Source of the DNA: Chloroflexota bacterium | GTDB taxonomy: Bacteria; Chloroflexota; Anaerolineae; Aggregatilineales; Phototrophicaceae | Assembly (NCBI GenBank): GCA_026707225.1 | Contig: JAPOXG010000050.1 | Location: 1 to 47,056 of the forward strand | Length of the DNA: 47,056 nucleotides | Direction of reading: 5' to 3' | In this document: piece after piece, positions 31,025-39,385 of the stretch | How the letters are laid out: every line of letters begins with the position of its first letter | Position numbering within the stretch: the first letter of the stretch is position 1 | Notes under the pieces: model-generated | The model's input: the letters and a program-made list of their open reading frames with translations, nothing else | Database searches by the model: none | Told to the model about the DNA's origin: nothing | Made by a program: the position numbers and the translations under genes

Positions 31025-32944
31025 ATGTCGAAGCGGCGCATTTTCCTCGAAGACATTCCGCTGGACGAGGCGCGGGCGAAGTTGCAATCCGCCTTGGAAA
31101 GCGCCGGAAAAGCGAGCCCCACCCCCGGCGAACTCGTCCCGCTGGATGAGGCGCTGGGCCGCGTGACGGCGGAGCCCGTGCGCGCGCGCTTGTCTTCGCC
31201 GCATTATCACTGCGCCGCGATGGACGGTTACGCCGTTTCGGCCGCCGCTACCGTTTCGGCGCGCGAGACGCAGGCCCTGTCCCTTCGCCTCGGCGTCGAC
31301 GCCTTTCCGGTCAATACCGGCGATCCGCTGCCGGAAGCGACCAATGCGGTCATCATGATCGAAAACACCAAACAAGGCGACGAGTCGGACATTCTGATTT
31401 ATGCCGCCGTCGCGCCCTGGCAGCATGTGCGGCTGATGGGCGAAGACATGGTTTCCACCGAGACTGTCCTGCAGATCAACCACCAGTTGCGCCCGGTGGA
31501 TTTGGGCGCGCTAGCCGGCTGCGGCCATCAGCGTGTGGCTGCCCGGCGCAAACCGCGCGTCCTGATCATCCCGACTGGGAGCGAGCTGGTGGCAGCGCAT
31601 GAACAACCGAAGCGCGGGCAACTGATTGAATTCAACAGCTTGATTCTCAGCAACCAGATCCGCCAAGCCGGCGGCGAGGCGAGCGCAACCGACATCGTCG
31701 GCGATGACGAAAGTGAACTGCGCCGCGCTTTAACCGACGCGACCGCTTCCAAGCCTGATCTGATCCTGATACTCTCCGGTTCATCGGCGGGCAGCCGCGA
31801 TTACACAGCACATGCCATCGATGCCCTGGGCGCGCTGCTGGTTCATGGTATCGCCGTGCGGCCCGGTCATCCCGTGGTCATCGGCATGGTCTCCGACGTC
31901 CCGGTCATCGGCGTGCCCGGTTATCCCGTCAGCGCCGCGCTCACCGGCGAGCTGTTCATCGTCCCGCTCATCAGGCAGTGGTTGGGTTTGGCGCCGCCGG
32001 AAGCCTCAACCATTGAAGCCGTTTCCACGCAAAAGATCGCGTCGCCGCTCGGCGATGACGACTACGTTCGCGTGGCGCTGGCGGAGATCGACGGCCGCCT
32101 GCAAGCGACGCCCTTGCAGCGGGGCGCCGGCGTCATCACCTCGCTGGTCGAGGCCGACGGGCTGGCGCATGTCCCGCGTTTCCACGAAGGCGTCGACCGT
32201 GGTGGAACGCTGCGGGTTTCGCTGTACCAGCCCCTAAGCCTCATTGAGCGTTCCTTACTCATCATGGGCAGTCACGATCCCATGCTGGATTTGCTGGCGA
32301 CGCATTTCCGCGCTCGGTCCGCCGGGCAGCGGCTTGTTTCGGTCAACGTTGGCTCGCTCGGCGGTCTGATTGCGCTGCGGCGCGGCGAAGCCCACCTCGC
32401 CGGCTGCCATCTCTTTCACCCAGAATCCGCCACCTACAACGTCCCTTATCTCCAGCGTTATGGGCCGAACGAGCCCGTTGAGTTGGTGACCTTCGCGATG
32501 CGCGAACAGGGCTTGATCCTGCCAGCCGGCAACCCAAAGGGCATCGCTTCAATCGCTGACCTTCGCGGCGCGCGATACATCAATCGGCAGCGGGGCGCGG
32601 GCACGCGTCTGCTCTTTGATCACTTGCTGGCGCAGCATGAGATTTCGGCTGCAGAGATCGCTGGTTACGAACACGAGGAATATTCTCATCTGGCGGTGGC
32701 GGCGGCGGTTGCCGATGGCATCGGCGACTGTGGCATGGGCTTGCGGGCGGCGGCCGAAGCGCTGGGGCTGGATTTCATCGGGCTGGTCTGGGAGCGCTTT
32801 GACCTGGCAATTCCTCAGCGTCGCCTGGAGAGTGAAGCGGTCCAAGCCTTGTTGGAGGTACTGCGCGGCGACGCCTTCAAGCGCGAGTTGGGGGCGCAGA
32901 GCGGCTACCGCAGCGATGAGACGGGGCGGATCGTGAGCAAGTAG
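31025..32944 (+). CDS. MoeA-like protein fused to a periplasmic-binding-protein-like domain
   Basis: A 639-residue protein. The first ~400 residues are a complete MoeA (AAMDGYAV, NTGDPLPEATNAVIMIE, ILSGSSAGSRDYTAHA, GVPGYPVSAAL). From about residue 410 there is a PBP-like domain (MGSHDPMLDLLATHF, YINRQRGAGTRLLFD, FDLAIPQRR), as found fused to MoeA or to ModE-type DNA-binding domains in bacteria and archaea. In those proteins the PBP domain is thought to sense a molybdenum-related ligand. As a second MoeA next to the first, it may handle tungsten/molybdenum choice or cofactor sensing; this is inference. It is the last gene of the formate dehydrogenase block. Confidence 0.88.
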   Translation: MSKRRIFLEDIPLDEARAKLQSALESAGKASPTPGELVPLDEALGRVTAEPVRARLSSPHYHCAAMDGYAVSAAATVSARETQALSLRLGVDAFPVNTGDPLPEATNAVIMIENTKQGDESDILIYAAVAPWQHVRLMGEDMVSTETVLQINHQLRPVDLGALAGCGHQRVAARRKPRVLIIPTGSELVAAHEQPKRGQLIEFNSLILSNQIRQAGGEASATDIVGDDESELRRALTDATASKPDLILILSGSSAGSRDYTAHAIDALGALLVHGIAVRPGHPVVIGMVSDVPVIGVPGYPVSAALTGELFIVPLIRQWLGLAPPEASTIEAVSTQKIASPLGDDDYVRVALAEIDGRLQATPLQRGAGVITSLVEADGLAHVPRFHEGVDRGGTLRVSLYQPLSLIERSLLIMGSHDPMLDLLATHFRARSAGQRLVSVNVGSLGGLIALRRGEAHLAGCHLFHPESATYNVPYLQRYGPNEPVELVTFAMREQGLILPAGNPKGIASIADLRGARYINRQRGAGTRLLFDHLLAQHEISAAEIAGYEHEEYSHLAVAAAVADGIGDCGMGLRAAAEALGLDFIGLVWERFDLAIPQRRLESEAVQALLEVLRGDAFKRELGAQSGYRSDETGRIVSK

Positions 32945-32986
32945 CTTTCCCGACCTGATCCAGAGCCTGCAATCTAAGTGGGAACG

Positions 32987-33033
32987 CAGGGGCGAGTGAC
33001 GCTTAGTGTCTACGCTAGCCATTGGGTCGCCCG
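32987..33033. repeat. Long-form palindromic repeat, copy 9
   Basis: Begins CAGGGGCGAGTGACG and ends GGGTCGCCCGC, with AGTGTCTACGC in the middle as in copy 7. The arms have diverged. It separates the convergent ends of the MoeA fusion and an SDR gene. Confidence 0.55.
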
Positions 33034-33055
33034 CGTTAGGCTGTGATGCCTCCAA

Positions 33056-33850
33056 CTAACGATAATCGCTGAAATCAAACGTGTAATCCACCGCCGGACT
33101 GCGCAGTTGCGCGTCCATGCCGCCATCGACGAAGATGCGCGTGCCGGTGATGTAGGCGGCGTCATCGGAAGCGAGAAAAGCGACGGCGCCCGCGATATCT
33201 TCCGGCGTCCCTTGACGCGGCAGCGGAATGACAGCCGAGGGCGGGATCGGCGCATCGCCCACCGACGTGCCGTGATCGACGCGCGTGCTGCCGGGCACGA
33301 TGGCGTTCACCCGTATATTCAGCCCCGCCAGATCAAGCGCCATCGCCCGCGTGGCCGCCTCGATGCCGCCCTTGCTGGTGTCGTAGCCGAACATCTGGCG
33401 ATGCGCGCGCGAGGCGCCGCCGCTGCTCATATTGATGATGACGCCGCCCTGCCCGCGCTTTGCCATCATACGGGCAGCCACCTGCGAGCAATGGAACATG
33501 CCCGTCAAATTCACGTCCAGCGTCTTCCGCCAGGATTCGTCGCTGTATGCGAGGAAATGGGCGATGACGCCGGGCTTGTGCACAAAGGCGGCATTGTTGA
33601 CCAGGATGTCGACCGCGCCGAATGAAGTCACCGCCCCAGCAAATAGCGCCTCGACCGACGCGCGCTGGGAGACATCGGCGCGCAGGTAGCGAACCGTCGC
33701 GCCCAATTCCGCGGCCAGCGCCTGCCCGGCCGCGTCATCGATATCGGCGATAACAACATTGGCGCCTTCTTCCGCCAGGCGCCGCGCGCAACCCGCGCCG
33801 ATGCCGTTGGCGCCACCGGTTACGATGGCGGTTTTGCCTTCGAGTCGCAT
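33056..33850 (-). CDS. Short-chain dehydrogenase/reductase (FabG/gluconate-dehydrogenase-like)
   Basis: A 264-residue classical SDR, not closely related to the three tandem SDRs at 12.9-15.2 kb. It has TGGANGIGAG for cofactor binding, an acidic residue in ADIDDA (suggesting NAD), NNAAF for the NNAG motif, the catalytic Ser in NMSSGG and YDTSK. The C-terminal TGTRIFVDGGMDAQ is standard. The long insertion between NNAAF and the active site (FVHKPGVIAHFLAYSDES) is slightly unusual. It is oriented with the oxidase-hydantoinase genes upstream on the same strand, separated by three repeat copies. Substrate unknown. Confidence 0.88.
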   Translation of the reverse strand: MRLEGKTAIVTGGANGIGAGCARRLAEEGANVVIADIDDAAGQALAAELGATVRYLRADVSQRASVEALFAGAVTSFGAVDILVNNAAFVHKPGVIAHFLAYSDESWRKTLDVNLTGMFHCSQVAARMMAKRGQGGVIINMSSGGASRAHRQMFGYDTSKGGIEAATRAMALDLAGLNIRVNAIVPGSTRVDHGTSVGDAPIPPSAVIPLPRQGTPEDIAGAVAFLASDDAAYITGTRIFVDGGMDAQLRSPAVDYTFDFSDYR

Positions 33851-33923
33851 GATAATCTACCCCTCCCCCAGCCCCTCCCCAACGCATTGGAGAGGGGAGC
33901 ATTATTGTTCAACTGCTGACCGG

Positions 33924-33949
33924 GGGCGACCCACCGGTTCGCCCCTACA
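33924..33949. repeat. GTAGGGGCGA palindromic repeat, copy 10
   Basis: GGGCGACCC (33924-33932), loop ACC, GGTTCGCCC (33936-33944), then CTACA. One position forms a G-T pair. Same ACC-loop sub-type as copies 5, 12 and 14. Confidence 0.78.
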
Positions 33950-33974
33950 TGTTCACAAGAAATATAGTTTGTAC

Positions 33975-33995
33975 GGGTCAGCCGGTGGCTGACCC
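33975..33995. repeat. Palindromic repeat with exchanged arm, copy 11
   Basis: GGGTCAGCC (33975-33983), loop GGT, GGCTGACCC (33987-33995): a perfect 9-bp stem. Only the first three stem bases match the GGGCGA core of other copies, the rest being replaced on both arms together. It is flanked by GTAC rather than GTAGG and lies midway between copies 10 and 12. Confidence 0.7.
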
Positions 33996-34026
33996 TTCAA
34001 TACGCCACTACACATAAGGTTCGAAT

Positions 34027-34052
34027 GGGCGACCCACCGGCGCGCCCGTACA
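34027..34052. repeat. GTAGGGGCGA palindromic repeat, copy 12
   Basis: GGGCGACCC (34027-34035), loop ACC, GGCGCGCCC (34039-34047), then GTACA. It ends only 3 bp before the oxidase gene's stop codon at 34056. Confidence 0.72.
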
Positions 34053-34055
34053 ATT

Positions 34056-35240
34056 CTATTCCTGAACGTCGGCAAGACGCGCAATATTGAAAGCCGAGAT
34101 ATCAAGCGCGGTCTTTCCATCCAGCGCCATTTGCGCAAGGGTCTCGCCGATGGCGGCCGAGTGCTTGAAGCCGTGCCCGGAACAGGGCGACGCCACTGCC
34201 ACGCGCTCGGAATCGGGATGAAAATCGATGACGAAATGTTCATCGGGCGTGACGGTGTACAAGCAGACTTCGGCGCGGATTAGACTGGCGCGCAAGCCGT
34301 CGACGCGCGGTTGTGTCAGACGATAATACATGTCATCGCGTTCAGCGGCTGACACCTCGCGGTTGACCTTATCTGGATGCGTTGAAGTACGGTACTGCTC
34401 GGTCACGAGTTTTACGCCATCCACGCCATCGCGCGGCGCGGGAAAGACGCTCCAGAAGTCCGCCAGCGTATCGCCAATCCAGATCACCCAGGGGAAGACT
34501 TCGGGCCGAAATGAGCGGATGTTTTCCGCCTCAAACCAGTAGATCACCTGACGGCAGACGCGCAGCCTGGGGCGGTAGGCTTCGGGCGCCAGATCGGCCA
34601 TCCAGGCGCCGGCGGACAAGATCAGCTTGTCAGCGTGGTAACTGCCCCGCTCGCTGCTCACGGTCACGCTGCGCGCGCCCGCGTCATAACCCGTCACCTT
34701 TTCGCCGGTGCGGATGGTCGCGCCCGCTTGGCGGGCAAGCTCAAGCTGCGTCGCTATGCAGCGCTCGGGACGCAAGACGCCGGCGCCCGGCTCGTAATAG
34801 GCGCGGTCGATGTTTCGCGGCTTCAGCAGCGGATGGCGGCGCCGGATTTCCGCCGCGTCGATGACTTCGTGCTCGATGCCGTGCCGCCCCGCCACGCGAG
34901 CCGAGGCAGCGACAAAGTCACCCTCGCCATGAAATGTCGCGCTGGAGCTCGGCGGCGCAATGATGAGGCCCCCGCTGCGATGGGAGAGCGCCCGTCCGCT
35001 AATCGCTTCCAGCTCGCGCCAAATCTCGTCTGAGCGCCGGACGAAGGGCAGGTAGAATTCGCCTTCGCCGATGGCAGATCGAGTAATGCGCGTGTCGCCG
35101 TGACTGGAGCCCAGCGTATGCGGCGGTTCAAAGCGATCGATGCCCAGGACTGCCGCGCCGCTCTTGCTCGCCTGATAGAGCGACGCCGCGCCCATCGCGC
35201 CCAAGCCAACTACGATCAAATCAAAGTGCCGCGCCGTCAT
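34056..35240 (-). CDS. FAD-dependent sarcosine / N-methyl amino acid oxidase (SolA/MSOX-like)
   Basis: A 394-residue flavoprotein of the monomeric sarcosine oxidase / N-methyltryptophan oxidase family, which oxidises N-methyl amino acids to the free amino acid, formaldehyde and H2O2. The FAD-binding Rossmann motif VGLGAMGAASLYQ is at the N terminus and SHGDTRITR follows. The cysteine that anchors FAD covalently in MSOX is present in SPCSGHGFKHS near residue 350. ATG 35240 gives the family N terminus; the frame is open to 35282 but those codons lie in hyuB. It overlaps hyuB by 20 bp, so the two are probably translated together. Next to a hydantoinase, sarcosine or another N-methyl amino acid is a reasonable substrate. 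Confidence 0.9.
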   Translation of the reverse strand: MTARHFDLIVVGLGAMGAASLYQASKSGAAVLGIDRFEPPHTLGSSHGDTRITRSAIGEGEFYLPFVRRSDEIWRELEAISGRALSHRSGGLIIAPPSSSATFHGEGDFVAASARVAGRHGIEHEVIDAAEIRRRHPLLKPRNIDRAYYEPGAGVLRPERCIATQLELARQAGATIRTGEKVTGYDAGARSVTVSSERGSYHADKLILSAGAWMADLAPEAYRPRLRVCRQVIYWFEAENIRSFRPEVFPWVIWIGDTLADFWSVFPAPRDGVDGVKLVTEQYRTSTHPDKVNREVSAAERDDMYYRLTQPRVDGLRASLIRAEVCLYTVTPDEHFVIDFHPDSERVAVASPCSGHGFKHSAAIGETLAQMALDGKTALDISAFNIARLADVQE

Positions 35241-36933
35241 GTCCCCGCTCCTTCCGCAGCGTCTCCGTGGCCGCGTCGTCAATGGTCATGGTCGCCGGGT
35301 CAATCACGACGCCATAATCGCGTTCCGCCGCCAAATGTGATACGTAACCCTGCCGCACATCGGCCAGGACGCGCGCTGGATCGCGCTCATCCGGCGGGCC
35401 AAATCCGCCGCCGCCCGGCAATTCGAGGATGACGCGTTGGCCCGGCTCCAGAACGTAATGGCTCTTGGGATGGGGACGTCCGCCATCGGAGAGCCTCACT
35501 TCGCCGGGCGCGCCGGGCGCCCCGCCAAGCAAACCCAGCGCCGGGTTGCCCGTGCGATCGTACATGCAAGAGTGATTGGCGGGCGCGCCGGTGATGATTT
35601 CCATCTCCATCACCTGCCCCAAGCCGCCGCGGAAGCGCCCCGCTCCGCCGGAATCGGGTCGCAATTCCCGCCGGTGCATCAACAGAGGCGCGGCGGTCTC
35701 GATCGCTTCCACCGGCACGCCCATGATCCCGCTGGGAAAAGCGGTCGCCGATAGTCCATCGCGATCGTGGGCGGCGCCCATGCCGCCGGCCGAGAAGAAG
35801 ATATAGGCGAATTCGTCGCCATGCTCGTCCATGCCATCCATCATGGTATTCCAGAGCCCGGCCGAGCCGTTGGCGATCACCTGTTCCGGCACGATCGCCG
35901 CTAGCGCGGTCAAGAGCGGCTGGCTGACGAAATGGCCGATCAGGTGGCGGGCGCTGACCGGCGCCGGGCGCGTGCAATTGAGAATCGAGCCAAGCGGCGC
36001 GCAAACCTGGATGGGACGAAAGGCGCCTTCGTTATTGGGGATACCCGGCGCCAGCGCAGCCATCAACGTGTAAGTCGTGTAGGCCTGGGTGTAATTGAGC
36101 ACGACATTGATGCCGCGATCAACCTGCCGCGACGAGCCGCCGTAGTCGACAGTCAACTCATCGCCCGCCACATCAATGGCGCAGGCGATGGTCAGCGGCG
36201 CGTCAAAACCGTCTATCGTTATCGTGTTTCGATAAGTTCCATCGGGCAGAGCGCGGACCGCGGCGCGAACCGCCTTCTCCGTCCGGTCGAGGATAAGTGC
36301 CGAGACCTGCTCGATATCAGGCAAGCGGTATTCTTCCAGCATTTCAATCAGCTTGCGAGCGCCAACCTGATTGCCCACCTCCTGCGCGTAGATGTCGCCG
36401 ATGACCTGCTCGGGCACGCGGACGTTGGCGCGGATGATATCGAAGAGTTCGCGATTCGCCTCGCCCGCCTTGAACAGCTTCATCAGCGGGATCGCCAGCC
36501 CCTCTTCGTAGAGCGAGCGCGCATCGCCGCCCATAGTCGCCCCGCCGATATCGACTGCGTGGCAGGTGCTGGCAAAATAGGCGACGCCCCGCCCGCGATA
36601 AAATACCGGCGAAACAATGGTCAAATCAAACAGGTGACCTGAGGCTTCCCAGGGATCATTGGTGATCAGCGTGTCGCCCGGGTCCAAGCTGTCGATGGGA
36701 TAATTCGGCGCCACATACTTGCGCACGCAATTCGCCATCGTATTGATATGCCCCGGGGTGCCGGTGACCGATTGGGCGATCATATTGCCGCTGCGGTCGA
36801 AAACGCCAGCGGAGAGATCGCCCGCCTCGCGCACAACGGTGGTGAAGGATGAGTGAATCAGCGCGGCCGCCTGCTCATCGACCACCGAGATCAGCCGGCT
36901 CCAGATGACTTCGAGCGTGATGGGATCGATCAC
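35221..36933 (-). CDS. hyuB: Hydantoinase B / oxoprolinase subunit
   Basis: A 570-residue HyuB-type protein, partner of HyuA in ATP-dependent opening of hydantoin, N-methylhydantoin or 5-oxoproline rings. Family features include IDPITLEVIWSRL at the start, SGVFDRSGNMIAQS, GDTLITNDPW, TCHAVDIGG and the C-terminal GGGGFGPPDERDP. The frame is open to 36984, but GTG 36933, preceded by GGGGG, places the universal IDPxxxEV motif at the N terminus. It is followed by the oxidase gene with a 20-bp overlap, and preceded by hyuA across 181 bp that hold two palindromic repeats. Confidence 0.9.
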   Translation of the reverse strand: MIDPITLEVIWSRLISVVDEQAAALIHSSFTTVVREAGDLSAGVFDRSGNMIAQSVTGTPGHINTMANCVRKYVAPNYPIDSLDPGDTLITNDPWEASGHLFDLTIVSPVFYRGRGVAYFASTCHAVDIGGATMGGDARSLYEEGLAIPLMKLFKAGEANRELFDIIRANVRVPEQVIGDIYAQEVGNQVGARKLIEMLEEYRLPDIEQVSALILDRTEKAVRAAVRALPDGTYRNTITIDGFDAPLTIACAIDVAGDELTVDYGGSSRQVDRGINVVLNYTQAYTTYTLMAALAPGIPNNEGAFRPIQVCAPLGSILNCTRPAPVSARHLIGHFVSQPLLTALAAIVPEQVIANGSAGLWNTMMDGMDEHGDEFAYIFFSAGGMGAAHDRDGLSATAFPSGIMGVPVEAIETAAPLLMHRRELRPDSGGAGRFRGGLGQVMEMEIITGAPANHSCMYDRTGNPALGLLGGAPGAPGEVRLSDGGRPHPKSHYVLEPGQRVILELPGGGGFGPPDERDPARVLADVRQGYVSHLAAERDYGVVIDPATMTIDDAATETLRKERGHDGAAL

Positions 36934-37000
36934 TTGAATTTGCCCCCTGAATGCAAACGTAGAGACGGCGGACAGACGCAGCAAAACATGGAGGAAGGTT

Positions 37001-37029
37001 TGTAGGGGCGACCTATCAGGTCGCCCGCC
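37001..37029. repeat. GTAGGGGCGA palindromic repeat, copy 13
   Basis: TGTAGG, then GGGCGACCT (37006-37014), loop ATC, AGGTCGCCC (37018-37026). The stretch 37002-37035 is the exact reverse complement of 14395-14428. Confidence 0.85.
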
Positions 37030-37048
37030 GATGAAGCGTTACCCAGGT

Positions 37049-37074
37049 GGGCGACCCACCGGGTCGCCCCTACA
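37049..37074. repeat. GTAGGGGCGA palindromic repeat, copy 14
   Basis: GGGCGACCC (37049-37057), loop ACC, GGGTCGCCC (37061-37069), then CTACA. A perfect stem and the likely ancestral form of the ACC-loop sub-type. It lies in the hyuA-hyuB gap. Confidence 0.85.
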
Positions 37075-37114
37075 ATTCTGCTCAGTTGTGAACGGGTGAT
37101 AATGAGCGCCGTCA

Positions 37115-39235
37115 TTATGATTCCTGTTCCCGCGTCAACAGCAGGCAGCCGCCCGCAGCCATCTGCGCCGACCAGCCCGGGGCAACGATCGTGGTCGAAG
37201 CGGCTTCTTCTATAATCAGCGGGCCCGCCGCCGCCCAAGCCTCGCCAAGCTGCTCGCGGCGATAAACCGGCGTCTCTTGTGGCGCCTTCTCCGGCTCAAA
37301 GCGGACCGGGCGAAACGCGACCGGCGCGTCATTCACTGCGAGAGACGCAGCCGGCGGGGCGCTTGCAATATCCGGCGCCGGACCGCTGATCAGTACGCGC
37401 CAATTCACCGCCTCAATGGGCAGGCCATCGGCCAGTTGACCATAAAAGGCGCGATATTCGTTTTCAAATGCGCTTTGCATTTGGCGGATATGCCGCGCGG
37501 TCAGCGTCTCCATCGGGAAGGGCACCCGCACTTCGTAACCCTGGCCCACATAACGCATATCGATATGCAGACGAACGCTGATATCAGACGGCGGTACGCC
37601 TGCGGCCTCGACGATGCCTCTGCCCTCGCGCTCTAAATCGGCCAGTATTTCATTCAGTTCTGTTAAATTCAACGCGCTAAGCTTTGCGACATAGCTGCGG
37701 GTGAAGTCGAAGGCGATGGGAGCGGTGAGGAAGCCAAAGGCGGAGCCGACGCCGGCCAGCGGCGGGATGATGACGCGCCTGACGCCCAAGCCTTTCGCCA
37801 CCCCGCAGGCGTGCGCCGGCCCCGCGCCGCCGGTGGCAACCAGGCAATAACGGCGGATCTCCAAGCCGCGTTCAGCCGCATGGACGCGCGCCGCCGCCGC
37901 CATATTCTCATTGACCAGTTGGTGCACACCCCAAGCCATCCGTTCCAGCGGGAGATCCAGCGCCGCAGCTAAATCGGCAAAGGATTGGCGCGCCGCCGCC
38001 GCATCCAGTTTGATGCCCCCGCCAGCGAAGTAATCGGGGTTGAGATAACCCAGCAGCAGATCGGCATCGGTGACCGTCGGTTCCGTTCCGCCAATGCCGT
38101 AAGAAGCGGGACCAGGCGCGGAACCGGCGCTCCGCGGACCGACCGCAGGCAAGCCGAGCGGATTCAAATGGGCGATGCTGCCGCCGCCAGCGCCGATCTC
38201 GATCATTTCGATCATTGGCACCATCAAGGGCAAGCCGCTGCCCCGCTTGAAGCGATGAACATGCGCCACTTCCGACTGGTGGCTGATGGACAGTTCGCCG
38301 TCCCGGGTGAGCGCCGCTTTGGCGGTCGTGCCGCCCATGTCGAAGGCGAGCACGTCCTGCTCTCCCAGCAGACGCCCCCAGTACAGGCCCGCCAGCGCGC
38401 CACCGGCCGGACCGCTTTCCACCAGCCGGACGGGGAAGGCGCGCGCCGCCGCCACCGTGGTCGTGCCGCCGCTGCTCAGCATGATATTCAAAGGGGCGTC
38501 GATGCCGCAGCCCTTCAAACCGGTCTCGACCCGCCGCAGATAACGCTCGGTAATGGGCTGGACGTATGCGTTCGCGATGGTGGTGGATGCGCGGGGGTAT
38601 TCGCGCATGCCGGGCGCCACTTGATGCGAGACGGAGGTCGAGACCTCGGGCAGTTCTTCGCTGACGATGGCCAGCGCCGCCAATTCATGCGCCGGGTTGG
38701 TGTAGGCGTGCAGGAAGCAGATGGCGACAGCTTCGATTTCGTCCGCGCGCAAGACGGCGCATATTTGACGGGTGCGAGCCTCATTCAACGGCGTCCAGAC
38801 CGTGCCATCAGCCAGCATGCGCTCCGGCACATCAAAACGCAGTCGACGCTCAGCCAGCGGCGGCGGCTTTTTCAGCGCCAGGTCGTACATATCGTAGCGA
38901 CCCTCGTTGCCGATTTCGACGGCGTCGCGGAAGCCTTCGGTCGCCAACAAAGCCGTCTTCGCGCCTGTGCGCTCTATAAGCGTGTTGGTGATGAGCGTCG
39001 TCCCATGAACCACATAGCGGATCGAGCCGGGCGCAAGGCGGGATTTCTCAAGCAGACTGGCCAAGCCTTCCAGCACTGCCGCCGACGGATCGGGATAAGT
39101 CGTGAGCAGCTTTTCGACGGCGATGCGCCCACTAGCGATGTCGAGAGCGACGAGGTCGGTGAAGGTGCCGCCGATATCGATTGCCAACAAGGTGGGCGGC
39201 GCGGACATAGACATTGGCGCCTCAGCGCTGTTCAT
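37115..39235 (-). CDS. hyuA: Hydantoinase A / oxoprolinase subunit, ATP-binding
   Basis: A 706-residue HyuA-type protein with the actin/ASKHA-fold phosphate loop AIDIGGTFTDLVA at its start, VVHGTTLITNTLIERTG, a second phosphate-type loop FDMGGTTAKAAL, and GAGGGSIAH. It binds ATP and activates the ring for hydrolysis with HyuB. The long frame starts at ATG 39235, but ATG 39214 has GAGG 5 nt upstream and may be the true start. It is first of a minus-strand series hyuA-hyuB-oxidase-SDR. Whether the ring is hydantoin, N-methylhydantoin or 5-oxoproline cannot be decided from sequence; the neighbouring N-methyl amino acid oxidase favours N-methylhydantoin. Confidence 0.9.
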   Translation of the reverse strand: MNSAEAPMSMSAPPTLLAIDIGGTFTDLVALDIASGRIAVEKLLTTYPDPSAAVLEGLASLLEKSRLAPGSIRYVVHGTTLITNTLIERTGAKTALLATEGFRDAVEIGNEGRYDMYDLALKKPPPLAERRLRFDVPERMLADGTVWTPLNEARTRQICAVLRADEIEAVAICFLHAYTNPAHELAALAIVSEELPEVSTSVSHQVAPGMREYPRASTTIANAYVQPITERYLRRVETGLKGCGIDAPLNIMLSSGGTTTVAAARAFPVRLVESGPAGGALAGLYWGRLLGEQDVLAFDMGGTTAKAALTRDGELSISHQSEVAHVHRFKRGSGLPLMVPMIEMIEIGAGGGSIAHLNPLGLPAVGPRSAGSAPGPASYGIGGTEPTVTDADLLLGYLNPDYFAGGGIKLDAAAARQSFADLAAALDLPLERMAWGVHQLVNENMAAAARVHAAERGLEIRRYCLVATGGAGPAHACGVAKGLGVRRVIIPPLAGVGSAFGFLTAPIAFDFTRSYVAKLSALNLTELNEILADLEREGRGIVEAAGVPPSDISVRLHIDMRYVGQGYEVRVPFPMETLTARHIRQMQSAFENEYRAFYGQLADGLPIEAVNWRVLISGPAPDIASAPPAASLAVNDAPVAFRPVRFEPEKAPQETPVYRREQLGEAWAAAGPLIIEEAASTTIVAPGWSAQMAAGGCLLLTREQES

Positions 39236-39304
39236 GTACGAAATCGGGCATCATCATAAGACTTGCGCTGTTGGCTGTCAAGCAAGGGCGATGCTTGGGC
39301 AAAG

Positions 39305-39332
39305 TTGCAAACTTGCCTCAAGCCGCTACAAT
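39305..39332 (+). promoter_or_regulatory. Sigma-70-type promoter for the Gfo/Idh/MocA gene
   Basis: TTGCAA (39305-39310) and TACAAT (39327-39332) with a 16-nt spacer. The downstream ATG is at 39386, preceded by AGAGG. Confidence 0.5.
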
Positions 39333-39385
39333 CTCTTCAGGCAACGCCGTTGCAAAATTGTAAGAATCGAATAGAGGCAACGCGA

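Noticed and set aside
37985..39259. 424-codon open frame on the plus strand opposite hyuA
   Set aside because: The protein is Arg/Gln/His-rich without domains, and the minus strand encodes a complete, motif-perfect HyuA. It is a GC-driven antisense frame.
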